Shown piece by piece: positions 6,881 to 16,459 of a DNA stretch of 19,636 nucleotides (position 1 is the first letter of the stretch; each line of letters opens with the position of its first letter). The notes beneath the pieces are model-generated. The model had not been told where the DNA came from, ran no database searches, and was given only the letters and a program-made list of their open reading frames with translations. Both the position numbers and the translations under genes were made by a program. The stretch is from CAYNTH01 sp964427055 (GTDB taxonomy: Archaea > Aenigmatarchaeota > Aenigmatarchaeia > CG10238-14 > SCSR01), in assembly GCA_964427055.1 (NCBI GenBank), contig CAYRSQ010000012.1, forward strand, positions 1-19,636, written 5' to 3'.

Positions 6881-8446
6881 TCATAATTGCTTTGACATGT
6901 ACGGGCCATCGCTTTCGTAACCGTGCTTTCTGTAATATTCCCTAACTCCAACGCCGCTTATCACAATCATCTTTGTTTTCTTGAATTCGTGCTTTGCGAT
7001 ATATTCCGCTTCCTCAAGAAGTTTCCTGCCGAGTCCCCTATGCTGAATAGCACCTTCCTCGGAATTCCCTATTGGTATAGTCGGACCGTATACGTGAAGC
7101 TCCCTTATCATAGCTGTGCTCCCAGTTATTTCTTTTCTGGGAGAATTTTCACTGAATCTGATTCTTATGAATCCTGATATTGTGCCGTTCTTACAGTCTT
7201 CAAAACTAAGGAAAACTTCTTTCCCTCCCGATGCGGCATAGTCGATTCTGAAAATTTCTATATGGTCATTTTTCAGTTTTCCGAATTTTTTGCCTATTTC
7301 CCTGTATCTTATCTCTTCGATGTGAATTCCTTTCTTTTTTGTTTCATCCTCCACAAGTTCCCTGAAATTGCTCTTTTCCACACCAGCTTCTATCTCATCT
7401 GCGCTCATAGTCCTCTGCATTCTCATTATCCTGCAATATTTAGGGATGTATCTCATTGATTCTGATACTATGTCGACAGCTTCTTCTGTCGGCAGCGCCG
7501 AATATTCTCCTTTCTGCCACATATCATACAACTTCGTCCCTTTGATTACGAGGGTCGGATAGATTTTCAAAGCATCTGGCTTAAAAGCATCGTCAAGGAA
7601 TAGTTTCCTGAATTGTTCGATGTCCATGTCCCTGCTCACTCCCGGTAGTCCAGGCATCATGTGATAATTGACCTTCAATCCAGAGTCCTTGGAGATGCGT
7701 GTCGCATCTTTGACATCCTCGATACTGTGGTTCCTTTCTACGTTTTCCAAAATTTCTGGGTAGATTGATTGTACCCCGATTTCCACCATAGTAGTCCCGT
7801 ATTCTATCATCTCGTTTACGTGTGATTCCTTGCAGAAATCGGGCCTGGTTTCTATTACCAGTCCTATGCATCTGTGTTTAGCGGTTTCATTCAGTGTTTT
7901 AGCTTCTTTGAGGTTTTCAGAATCCGTTTCATTCAACGCATCAAACATTTTTCTTATGAAATTTTCCTTGTATTTCTTTTCCAGCGACAGGAACGTGCCA
8001 CCGAGGATTATTAGCTGTATTTTGTCTGTTGAATGTCCCATCATTTTGTACTGTTCTAGTCTGTTCCTCACTTGTTTGTACGGGTCGTAGTCGTTGTGCC
8101 TAGCTCTCATTATTGCCGGCTCCGTTCCTATATAACTTTGAGGAGAATTCTCTCCTTTGGGACAGTATATGCACTTCCCCGGACAGTCTGCAGGTTCAGG
8201 AACAATTGTTATAACCGATACCCCTGATGAAGACCTTACAGGTTTTGTAGTAAGTACTTTTTTTAGCTTGTTCTTTTCCTTCTCGTTACACAAGTTCAGT
8301 ATCTGCACTTTGGTTGGCATATTGTCCAAGGAATATTTTTTGCATACATCTTTTGTTATATTCCATGTTGATTTTCCCGTGATATCGTCCCTTTCCATCA
8401 TCCTTTCTATTATCTCTCGGACGTGCGATGCCTTGATTTCAGACAA
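6881..8446 (-). CDS. elp3: Elp3, tRNA wobble-uridine carboxymethyl-type modification enzyme
   Basis: 521 residues with radical SAM and GNAT domains, the arrangement of Elp3. It uses S-adenosylmethionine and acetyl-CoA to start the carboxymethyl side chain on U34 of tRNA. Cluster cysteines C88, C92 and C95 lie in DCPGKCIYCPKG, followed by SPQSYIGTEPA, typical of archaeal Elp3. The C-terminal acetyltransferase domain has HRGLGRKLLEEAEYI and ends in GVREYYRKHGYESDGPY. Archaea have Elp3 alone, without the other Elongator subunits. The start is TTG, inside the end of the upstream PP-loop gene (8-base overlap), with ribosome site AAGGTGAA at 8451-8458, so the two are translationally coupled. Confidence 0.95.
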   Translation of the reverse strand: MSEIKASHVREIIERMMERDDITGKSTWNITKDVCKKYSLDNMPTKVQILNLCNEKEKNKLKKVLTTKPVRSSSGVSVITIVPEPADCPGKCIYCPKGENSPQSYIGTEPAIMRARHNDYDPYKQVRNRLEQYKMMGHSTDKIQLIILGGTFLSLEKKYKENFIRKMFDALNETDSENLKEAKTLNETAKHRCIGLVIETRPDFCKESHVNEMIEYGTTMVEIGVQSIYPEILENVERNHSIEDVKDATRISKDSGLKVNYHMMPGLPGVSRDMDIEQFRKLFLDDAFKPDALKIYPTLVIKGTKLYDMWQKGEYSALPTEEAVDIVSESMRYIPKYCRIMRMQRTMSADEIEAGVEKSNFRELVEDETKKKGIHIEEIRYREIGKKFGKLKNDHIEIFRIDYAASGGKEVFLSFEDCKNGTISGFIRIRFSENSPRKEITGSTAMIRELHVYGPTIPIGNSEEGAIQHRGLGRKLLEEAEYIAKHEFKKTKMIVISGVGVREYYRKHGYESDGPYMSKQL

Positions 8447-9308
8447 TCAGTTCACCTTGTTTCCTGAGTTCGTCCTTGAGGTGTTCTATGTAAGCTTCCA
8501 GTTCGCTTTCGAAACCTTTCGCCATTTCAGAGTTCTTAGTGAATCCGTTTCTTTTGGCCAGTTTTCTGATCCCTTTCATCACACCCGAACTGTACTGGAA
8601 TGCTTTTTTAGGCTTCATCGATATCTCTTCAGACAGTCCGATGTCACGTGCGATGTCTCTCAATATGTGTTTCCTGAGTTCGTCCTTTCTGGATTTTATT
8701 TTCAGCTTGAGCGGTATATCCATAGAAAAGCTGACCACGTCATCGTCCAGCAGCGGGACTTTATATTCCACGCCGAATTTCTTGCCTATGATTCTCACCT
8801 GGTTCATGTCGTGGTTTGCTATTCTGAGTATCTCTAGCATGTACTTCTTTATCTCGTCATTGTCGGGATACAGTTCTTTGTATCTGTTGTATCCGCAGAA
8901 CAGTTCGTCAGAACCGTTTGCTGATATGAGCAGGTCTACGTTGTTTTTGGCGACCATCTCCATTACGTGATAAAAACCTATGGAAGTATTGAGTCCAGCC
9001 AGTTTCCTGTAACTTATCATGGACAGGACCTTCTTCAACGTGCATTCAAGTTCATCGAGCCCTACTGACAGGTATATTATTGGCAGACCCAGCTCGTTCG
9101 CAGCCTTCTTGGCGGTCTTTATATCGCTCTCGCTATCAAAAGAAACCGTGTACAGTTCCACATCCTTCCCGATGTCCTTGCACATCTTTGCTATCACAGA
9201 GCTGTCTACGCCTCCCGAAAAGGAGACAGCAACTCTTTTCCTGGGAAGTTTTCTCAAGGAATGATATATCTTTTCCTTCAAGGCGGACTTGTAATCCATA
9301 ATCTCCAT
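8439..9308 (-). CDS. Stand-alone asparagine synthase-type PP-loop protein (no glutaminase domain)
   Basis: 289 residues matching only the C-terminal ATP-binding half of asparagine synthetase B. The PP-loop SGGVDSS is at residues 31-37; downstream are SANGSDELFCGYNRY and KVPLLDDDVVSF, both characteristic of the AsnB synthase fold that activates a carboxylate by adenylation. The N-terminal glutamine-hydrolysing domain and its catalytic Cys1 are absent, so ammonia or a separate amidotransferase would have to supply nitrogen. It heads an operon with elp3, overlapping its start by 8 bases. A TATA-like TATTAAAT on the minus strand lies about 20-25 bases before the ATG. The substrate could be aspartate or something else; the operon partner hints at RNA modification, but that is a guess. 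Confidence 0.82.
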   Translation of the reverse strand: MEIMDYKSALKEKIYHSLRKLPRKRVAVSFSGGVDSSVIAKMCKDIGKDVELYTVSFDSESDIKTAKKAANELGLPIIYLSVGLDELECTLKKVLSMISYRKLAGLNTSIGFYHVMEMVAKNNVDLLISANGSDELFCGYNRYKELYPDNDEIKKYMLEILRIANHDMNQVRIIGKKFGVEYKVPLLDDDVVSFSMDIPLKLKIKSRKDELRKHILRDIARDIGLSEEISMKPKKAFQYSSGVMKGIRKLAKRNGFTKNSEMAKGFESELEAYIEHLKDELRKQGELIV

Positions 9309-9330
9309 TATAGAGGCTAGAATTTAATAT

Positions 9331-9537
9331 TTAGTTGTCCACTGAAAATCCGTAGTTCTTCAGCAACTCTTTCCTGAGTCTTCTGTCAATTTTTTTCTTA
9401 CTCTTGACAGTCTTGGAATCCTTTCTGGAATACTTACCACTGATTGTTTCCTTTTTGTTCGTCAACTTGAGCGGCTTTATGCCGAATTCCGGCTCCGTGT
9501 CGAAGCCTTCCTCATCTTTCTTCAGTTCTCTTTCCAT
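9331..9537 (-). CDS. Small basic protein, unknown function
   Basis: 68 residues from the ATG at 9537: an acidic first quarter, then a Lys/Arg-rich second half ending in RRLRKELLKNYGFSVDN. A longer frame starting at 9612 exists, but its extra 25 residues run into the 23S rRNA processing stem, so the internal Met is the better start. It lies just downstream of 23S rRNA on the same strand and upstream of the asparagine-synthase-like gene. A TATA-like run (ATTTTATTTTTC, minus strand, about 9590-9602) could drive it. No family recognised; small basic proteins next to rRNA are sometimes ribosome-associated, but nothing here shows that. Confidence 0.6.
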   Translation of the reverse strand: MERELKKDEEGFDTEPEFGIKPLKLTNKKETISGKYSRKDSKTVKSKKKIDRRLRKELLKNYGFSVDN

Positions 9538-9607
9538 GTTCAAACACTTTCCAATAGAAGTGAACAGCTCAGCGCTTTTCAGGTCAATGAAAAATAAAAT
9601 TGAGACT

Positions 9608-9632
9608 ATCACAGGACCAAACTATTTATCAA

Positions 9633-9644
<12 letters not shown>
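9608..9644 (-). repeat. 3' arm of 23S rRNA processing stem (bulge-helix-bulge)
   Basis: The inverted partner of 12746-12787. A long outer helix (about 20 bp, CTATCACAGGACCAAACTA) and an inner 12-bp helix (GGTTTAGGCAAA) flank a central 4-bp TCAA/TTGA helix. Short bulges lie on opposite strands: GGA on the 5' side and TAAA on the 3' side. This is the archaeal BHB motif cut by the tRNA-splicing endonuclease to release pre-23S rRNA. Confidence 0.85.
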
Positions 9645-12745
<3,101 letters not shown>

Positions 12746-12757
<12 letters not shown>

Positions 12758-12787
12758 TCCTTGACTAGTTTGGTCCTGTGATAGTAT
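12746..12787 (-). repeat. 5' arm of 23S rRNA processing stem (bulge-helix-bulge)
   Basis: Pairs with 9608-9644 across the whole 23S gene. It carries the GGA bulge (plus-strand 12758-12760) next to the 4-bp TCAA helix (12761-12764) and the long outer helix to 12787. Together the arms form a near-canonical BHB substrate. Confidence 0.85.
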
Positions 12788-12960
12788 CATTATAACGGCT
12801 CATTTAGACAGTTCGATCTTCACACGCCAAAAACACACTCCCTTTCGGAAGGTCCATTTGTGTTTGGGATATGGCGTCAGACTAAGTCCTTTAGTCACAG
12901 CCTCAACTCTTCAACCCCGAGGTTCAATCGGGATTTGCATATGTCGTCCGTGTCTTCTAT

Positions 12961-12972
12961 GCTATATAATCC
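12961..12972 (-). promoter_or_regulatory. Probable 23S rRNA promoter (TATA box)
   Basis: GGATTATATAGC on the minus strand is the best TATA-like element before the 23S gene. Initiation about 25 bases downstream would give a leader of roughly 150 bases up to the BHB stem. Confidence 0.55.
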
Positions 12973-13092
12973 GCTCATACCGTTTTTACACGGTCGCCAT
13001 CGCCTAGCATCGCAAGGTGTCCTTATCATCATCAAATCAGAAATCGACACGCTCATCGCTAGGGACAGCAAATGCTGAGCGTTTTATTCTTG

Positions 13093-13198
13093 CATAGCGA
13101 CACCGACAATCAGTAATATGGAGCTACTCATTTAAAAAGATATCGCAGCCCTAGGCTTTGAAGAGAAACATGCAGATTGGCCTAGTCGTGTGTCGCTG
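13093..13198 (-). ncRNA. Candidate small structured RNA, family unknown
   Basis: On the minus strand AGCGACAC (near 13197) pairs exactly with GTGTCGCT (near 13094), extended inwards by GAC/GTC, closing a ~100-base element. Inside are a CTAGGC/GCCTAG hairpin and a GU-containing 7-bp hairpin, giving a three-way junction. A TATA-like AAATATAAT at about 13217-13225 is 20-28 bases upstream of the 5' end. The architecture recalls 5S rRNA, but the invariant loop sequences are absent, so I do not assign it. Confidence 0.35.
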
Positions 13199-13222
13199 TA
13201 AAGTCTTTTTTTACTCATCGGA

Positions 13223-13330
13223 TTATATTTTCAGTCTTCCGCGGACCATGTTGTGGGCATCTTCAACATGTTTTTCCAGCAATGCTCTTGTGTCGAAATC
13301 TTCATCACAAAATATGCAATGTTCTTTCAT
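13223..13330 (-). CDS. 35-residue single C2H2 zinc-finger protein
   Basis: The minus-strand ATG frame reads MKEHCIFCDEDFDTR and continues to KHVEDAHNMVRGRLKI before TAA. C5, C8, H21 and H26 give C-x2-C-x12-H-x4-H, a textbook C2H2 finger with F12 and L18 at the usual hydrophobic positions. A TATA-like CTATATAGG (plus-strand 13349-13357) is 20-27 bases before the ATG, so the transcript should be leaderless. Tiny C2H2 proteins occur in archaea and some bind DNA or RNA, but the partner here is unknown. It sits between the methyltransferase gene and the structured RNA region on the same strand. Confidence 0.75.
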   Translation of the reverse strand: MKEHCIFCDEDFDTRALLEKHVEDAHNMVRGRLKI

Positions 13331-13377
13331 TGAACCTGATTAATTGTCCTATATAGTAAGATAAAAATATGATGCAT

Positions 13378-14586
13378 TCAGACCTTTCTCAGCACGAATA
13401 TCTCCCTTCTCGTTTTGTGCCTCTCTTCCGCGTCTATTACTGATATCAACCCTTCCCATTCTTTCACGCCGGACCCTCTCAGCGGTTTCAGTATTTCAAA
13501 TCCGCACGAATCTGCAATTCTCCACACGTCCAACCTTATTTTGTTTCCATTGGGAATGGCGAAATTCGGAGATACTACGCTGACTAGTTTTCCGTCTCTG
13601 AGTAGTTTGTGCGCTTCCTTGAGAAAATCCATGTATATGTATCTGACACTTGACAGTATACTTTCAGCATGTCTCCTCGACGGCTTCTTTTTCAAAGGAG
13701 GTCCGAGGAACGGTTCGGTCGCTATCGCATCTATGCTTCCGTTTGGCATCATGGAAGACATTTTTCTCGCGTTCCCAATTTTCAGTGACACTTTGGCGGA
13801 AGATTTGTTCCTCTTTCTTATCCAAGCCATGTTCTTGTCTGCCGCCTTTATGCAGCTCTCGTCAGAGTCCACGCCGACCGAATTTATTCCCATAAGGAAA
13901 GATTCCTGGATTATGGTACCTATGCCGCAGAACGGATCCAGGACGGTGTCTCCGGGTTTCGCTCCGGACAAGTTTACGAGTGTCTTGGCCAGTCTAGGCG
14001 GTATAGAATAGATGGTTCTTTGGGCAGGCCTGCCTACGTCTCTCTTTCTGAATTCAAACGGGTCGTGAGTTGACAGCGGTCTGGCCGCATACAGTATGTC
14101 ACTGGTTTCATAAACGATTATCTCAGTTCCTCCGCGTTTCTCTATCTTGTTCAGGTAATCCGTGTACTGTACGCAATACCCGCCGTAACAGTTTTTGGCC
14201 GGAACGTTGATAAATTTCAATGAATTGTTTTTTATATATTTCTTCAACCTATTGGTGAAGTCGTCCCAGAGTAATTTCGGTGGTCTGATATCCGAATATG
14301 CACTCACTCCGAACCTGATTTTGTCGGAATTGGGTTCAAGAAGTTTTTCGAACTCGACACCTTCTGGCTTTCCCGAATACACCAATTCACATACCTTCAA
14401 CGTCCCTCCGAGGTCTTCGATGATTTTTTTTGCATCCAATCTTTCTTTCGATGACACTAATGCAGCATTCTTCAAGAATTTGTATGTCACAGCGTGGTTT
14501 CTGTATCGCATGTAAGAGATAATTTCTGCCGCTGAGAGTACAGGGTTCTTGCCAAAAACGAACATGTATTCCATGGAATTCATCAT
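13378..14586 (-). CDS. THUMP-type tRNA guanosine methyltransferase (Trm11 / Trm-G10 family)
   Basis: 402 residues. The N-terminal half matches the ferredoxin-like/THUMP RNA-binding region of this family. Then comes GRPAQRTIYSIPPRLAKTLVNLSG, the linker typical of Trm-G10/Trm11, and an S-adenosylmethionine-dependent Rossmann domain with motif I VLDPFCGIGT (215-224). Family members methylate the N2 of G10 in tRNA. The catalytic tetrapeptide, usually DPPY, reads EPFLGPP at 291-297, so exact activity needs care. Several nearby ATGs (14586, 14583, 14574) are possible starts. The gene begins 14 bases after tRNA-Ala on the same strand and may be co-transcribed with it. Confidence 0.85.
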   Translation of the reverse strand: MMNSMEYMFVFGKNPVLSAAEIISYMRYRNHAVTYKFLKNAALVSSKERLDAKKIIEDLGGTLKVCELVYSGKPEGVEFEKLLEPNSDKIRFGVSAYSDIRPPKLLWDDFTNRLKKYIKNNSLKFINVPAKNCYGGYCVQYTDYLNKIEKRGGTEIIVYETSDILYAARPLSTHDPFEFRKRDVGRPAQRTIYSIPPRLAKTLVNLSGAKPGDTVLDPFCGIGTIIQESFLMGINSVGVDSDESCIKAADKNMAWIRKRNKSSAKVSLKIGNARKMSSMMPNGSIDAIATEPFLGPPLKKKPSRRHAESILSSVRYIYMDFLKEAHKLLRDGKLVSVVSPNFAIPNGNKIRLDVWRIADSCGFEILKPLRGSGVKEWEGLISVIDAEERHKTRREIFVLRKV

Positions 14587-14599
14587 CTATGTTGATTAG

Positions 14600-14672
14600 T
14601 GGACCGACCGGGAGTCGAACCCGGAGCCTCTTCCGTGCAAGGGAAGCGATCTGCCAATTGATCTATCGGCCC
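14600..14672 (-). tRNA. tRNA-Ala (anticodon UGC)
   Basis: 73 bases fold into a full cloverleaf. Acceptor stem GGGCCGA/TCGGTCC contains the G3-U70 pair that identifies alanine tRNA; D-stem GATC/GATC; anticodon stem CTTCC/GGAAG with loop CTTGCAC (anticodon TGC); five-base variable loop; T-stem CCGGG/CCCGG with loop TTCGACT. The discriminator is A. CCA is not encoded, and there is no intron. Confidence 0.97.
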
Positions 14673-14699
14673 GTCAATAACTAAAAGTAATACAAAAGG

Positions 14700-14710
14700 C
14701 ACAGATAAAT
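14700..14710 (-). promoter_or_regulatory. TATA-like box upstream of tRNA-Ala
   Basis: AGATTTATCTG on the minus strand lies about 30 bases before the tRNA 5' end, allowing a start a few bases upstream of the mature end. It also serves as the likely promoter for the downstream methyltransferase gene. Confidence 0.4.
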
Positions 14711-14724
14711 CTTTTGTTAGAAAA

Positions 14725-15321
14725 TCACTGGTCTACGAGCACGAATTCATATTTACCGTCGAACTCTCTGACGATTATGTTGTCTAGCTTGGTCTCCGCG
14801 TTACCCTTCAGAGATTCCATGCTTAGAAATTCCATTGCTCCGCTATCGGCAAACTGTTCCATTAAATCATCATTCTTTTCAGTATTCATCAGTTCAATCC
14901 ACGTGGTTCCTTTGATGTACTCCATGCATAGTTTTCCCCTGGTTGCGAAGTAAAGTTCAGGAACTTTGGTATTTTGGATGCCTTCTTCAGCTAGTCTGAT
15001 GTCCAGATACGCCAGCCTTTTCAATTGAGTTATCCCGTTTTCCCTTGATTCTGGCGAATATCTCTTTACAACCATGGAGGCATCGAATTTGTATACCTTA
15101 TCGAATTCGCCTTCTCCTACAAGGATCTCGGATTCGTCGTAATCGGCTGACTTCTCAATCAGTCCTTCAATTGAAAAAATAGAGTTAAATAAATCCATGC
15201 CTTTGTTAGTAAATACAATCTCTTTAGAACCTGATTTGTAAAGAGTTCCATAAACAGTTCCATTAACTTCGAACGCTTCTTTTTCATACTCAGACAAGAT
15301 CTTTCTCATGTGCATCGGCAT
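14725..15321 (-). CDS. Protein kinase-like fold protein, apparently incomplete
   Basis: About 198 residues. After ~60 residues of divergent sequence comes a glycine-rich-loop-like ILVGEGEFDKVYKF with a following lysine in VVKRY, then a hinge-like LCMEYIKGTTW, then LDNIIV, resembling the catalytic-loop Asn strand, and a final FVLVDQ where the DFG aspartate would be. The usual HxD catalytic motif is not visible, and the chain stops right after the metal-binding Asp, lacking the C-lobe helices. It may be a degenerate RIO/aminoglycoside-kinase-like protein. I chose the ATG at 15321; a GTG lies just before it. A TATA-like box at 15346-15356 is about 25 bases upstream. Confidence 0.6.
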   Translation of the reverse strand: MPMHMRKILSEYEKEAFEVNGTVYGTLYKSGSKEIVFTNKGMDLFNSIFSIEGLIEKSADYDESEILVGEGEFDKVYKFDASMVVKRYSPESRENGITQLKRLAYLDIRLAEEGIQNTKVPELYFATRGKLCMEYIKGTTWIELMNTEKNDDLMEQFADSGAMEFLSMESLKGNAETKLDNIIVREFDGKYEFVLVDQ

Positions 15322-15345
15322 CACTGTTACTATTGATAGGTGACT

Positions 15346-15356
15346 ACTATATAAGC
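15346..15356 (-). promoter_or_regulatory. TATA box of the kinase-like gene
   Basis: CTTATATAGTA on the minus strand, 25-35 bases before the ATG, fits a leaderless transcript. Confidence 0.5.
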
Positions 15357-15360
15357 GTTT

Positions 15361-15849
15361 CTATTTGCTCCTAGGATGCTTTTCCCTGTATATAGAAATA
15401 GTTCTCATCGATTTTGCCATAGTGAGCCTGTCTGGATGTTCCATGCTGAGGACTATCCTATCACTTTTTTTGGTGTCAATGTAATCATAACAGACATGAT
15501 GGATGCTCTGCTCGACATCGTAAACGGTGTTGATAGGTGTCCTGTCTCCAATGATTTGCTTTACTTCTCTTCTAGAAATTTCTCCTATTTTCAGTTTGTC
15601 GCCATAGAACACGGAGAATACTATGTATTCTGAAAAATCCAAGTCATAAAAGATAGAATCGGAGGCGCTTCCGTAGGACATCTCTATGAGCCTCAATGGT
15701 ATTTTTATTCCGTCCGGAGACAGTTCGGTGCTGACTTTCAACTCTTCTCCCTCTTCGCTATATTCTGTCAAAGCATTATAAGATTTGACTAAATCTTCTA
15801 TGTTGAATGTAATTCCATTTGGAGATAGTCCTGTACGTACCACTACCAT
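15361..15849 (-). CDS. Hypothetical protein with an internal repeat
   Basis: 162 residues from the ATG at 15849 (a TTG three codons upstream is also in frame). No family recognised. Two stretches echo each other near the N-terminus: LSPNGITFNIEDLVKSY and LSPDGIKIPLRLIEMSY, suggesting a small duplicated unit. The rest is mixed alpha/beta with no transmembrane segment and few cysteines. It lies between the DUF134 regulator and the kinase-like gene, all on the minus strand. An AT-rich AAGTAATTTA lies about 25 bases upstream, so it may have its own promoter. Confidence 0.65.
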   Translation of the reverse strand: MVVVRTGLSPNGITFNIEDLVKSYNALTEYSEEGEELKVSTELSPDGIKIPLRLIEMSYGSASDSIFYDLDFSEYIVFSVFYGDKLKIGEISRREVKQIIGDRTPINTVYDVEQSIHHVCYDYIDTKKSDRIVLSMEHPDRLTMAKSMRTISIYREKHPRSK

Positions 15850-15881
15850 TTCAATCAAAACTCATACAGAAAGTAAATTAC

Positions 15882-16238
15882 TTAAGCCTTTTCTATTTCC
15901 CCTTTTTTGGATATGAACAGTGGCCTTGATTCTGTAATCGCCTGAGCGACTTTCTTCCTAGCGGAAGTCAACAGCCTCCACACAGTGCCTCTGGACGTAC
16001 ACATGCTTTTAGCTACATCTTCTTGCGTCAGTCCTTCGTTGTCTGCGAGACGGAAAGCTTCGTATTCGGGATAGGTGAGTTCGACCGGTTCAGAGTCTTT
16101 CATTGGGAAAGGTCTGAACTCCTTCGAACGAGGGATGTCTGACAGTCTGATCTCCCCGAACGGTCTTCCCGGTCCTACTCTTCTCATTGCCCATCTCCAC
16201 CCCATTCCCCGTCCACGTCCTCTACCAGGTCTTGGCAT
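15882..16238 (-). CDS. DUF134 / UPF0251 family helix-turn-helix regulator
   Basis: 118 residues from ATG 16238. The start MPRPGRGRGRGMGWRW and the segment ELTYPEYEAFRLADNEGLTQEDVA match the UPF0251 (DUF134) family, sigma-70 region 4-like DNA-binding proteins; the helix-turn-helix covers about residues 70-93 (LTQEDVAKSM, then SRGTVWRLLTSARKK). In anaerobes these often neighbour DUF5320 and iron/molybdenum or metal-handling genes, as here. A longer frame to 16322 would run through the promoter and was rejected. The gene diverges from the DUF5320 pair over an operator-like region that it probably binds itself. Confidence 0.9.
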   Translation of the reverse strand: MPRPGRGRGRGMGWRWAMRRVGPGRPFGEIRLSDIPRSKEFRPFPMKDSEPVELTYPEYEAFRLADNEGLTQEDVAKSMCTSRGTVWRLLTSARKKVAQAITESRPLFISKKGEIEKA

Positions 16239-16266
16239 AATATCACTTATTGAAATTGAGGAACCG

Positions 16267-16324
16267 ATATATTTAAATATTAGCATATGCACATAATTAT
16301 TATGCTGTGTGCAATGACACACAA
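16267..16324. promoter_or_regulatory. Divergent promoter and operator, copy 1
   Basis: A nearly symmetrical TATA-like run (16267-16281) can serve both directions. It is followed on the plus side by three alternating half-sites: GCACATAA (16289-16296), CTGTGTGC (16305-16312) and ACACACAA (16317-16324). They overlap the expected plus-strand start point near 16300, a repressor geometry. The likely binder is the divergently encoded DUF134 protein. A near-copy lies at 18902-18959. Confidence 0.7.
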
Positions 16325-16341
16325 TTGAGAGGTGAATAAAA

Positions 16342-16428
16342 ATGCCAGATAGAGATGGTAAAGGTCCAAGGGAAAGAAGTCCAAGGGCTAAAGGAAAGAA
16401 GAAAGGTATGAAACTAGGGAATTGTTAA
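16342..16428 (+). CDS. 28-residue DUF5320-like small protein
   Basis: ATG frame with MPDRDGKGPRERSPRAKGKK at its start and a single Cys at its end (GNC). The opening matches the MPxxDGTGPxGxGP start of DUF5320 proteins, but the glycine-rich body is replaced by a basic segment. Ribosome site GAGAGGTGA (16327-16335) lies six bases before the ATG. First gene after the operator, 31 bases before the longer DUF5320 gene. Possibly a shortened paralogue. Confidence 0.65.
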   Translation: MPDRDGKGPRERSPRAKGKKKGMKLGNC

Positions 16429-16459
16429 ATACCTAGTTAAAATTAAAAAGGTGAAAAGT

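Larger units (their letters stand above)
12789..13222 (-). other. Structured non-coding stretch upstream of 23S rRNA
   Basis: About 430 bases without a credible protein gene. On the minus strand it is rich in stable hairpins: GACTAA/TTAGTC with a 5-base loop (about 12880-12896), CCCGA/TCGGG (12913-12931), and a long arm closed by ACGCCA/TGGCGT (12822-12876) whose tip is CTTCC-GAAA-GGGAG, a GNRA tetraloop. A CCGT/ACGG hairpin and a CGCTCA/TGAGCG hairpin follow further upstream. Part is the pre-23S leader; the upstream part may encode one or two small RNAs. I found none of the conserved words of SRP RNA, RNase P RNA or 5S rRNA. Confidence 0.6.

Noticed and set aside
12905..12935. A T-arm-like sequence (GAGGTTCAATCGGG) suggesting a tRNA on the plus strand
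   Set aside because: With TTC in the T-loop position the closing base pair fails (G opposite G), and no acceptor or anticodon stem can be built around it.
12815..12950. Possible 5S rRNA on the minus strand
   Set aside because: Only a loose resemblance to loop C; the CCGAAC and GGAAGTTAAG words are broken up and no convincing end stem exists.
12975..13065. Possible C/D box guide RNA: CTGA followed by TGATGATGA on the minus strand
   Set aside because: The two motifs look like D' and C' boxes, but no outer C and D boxes are found at suitable distances.
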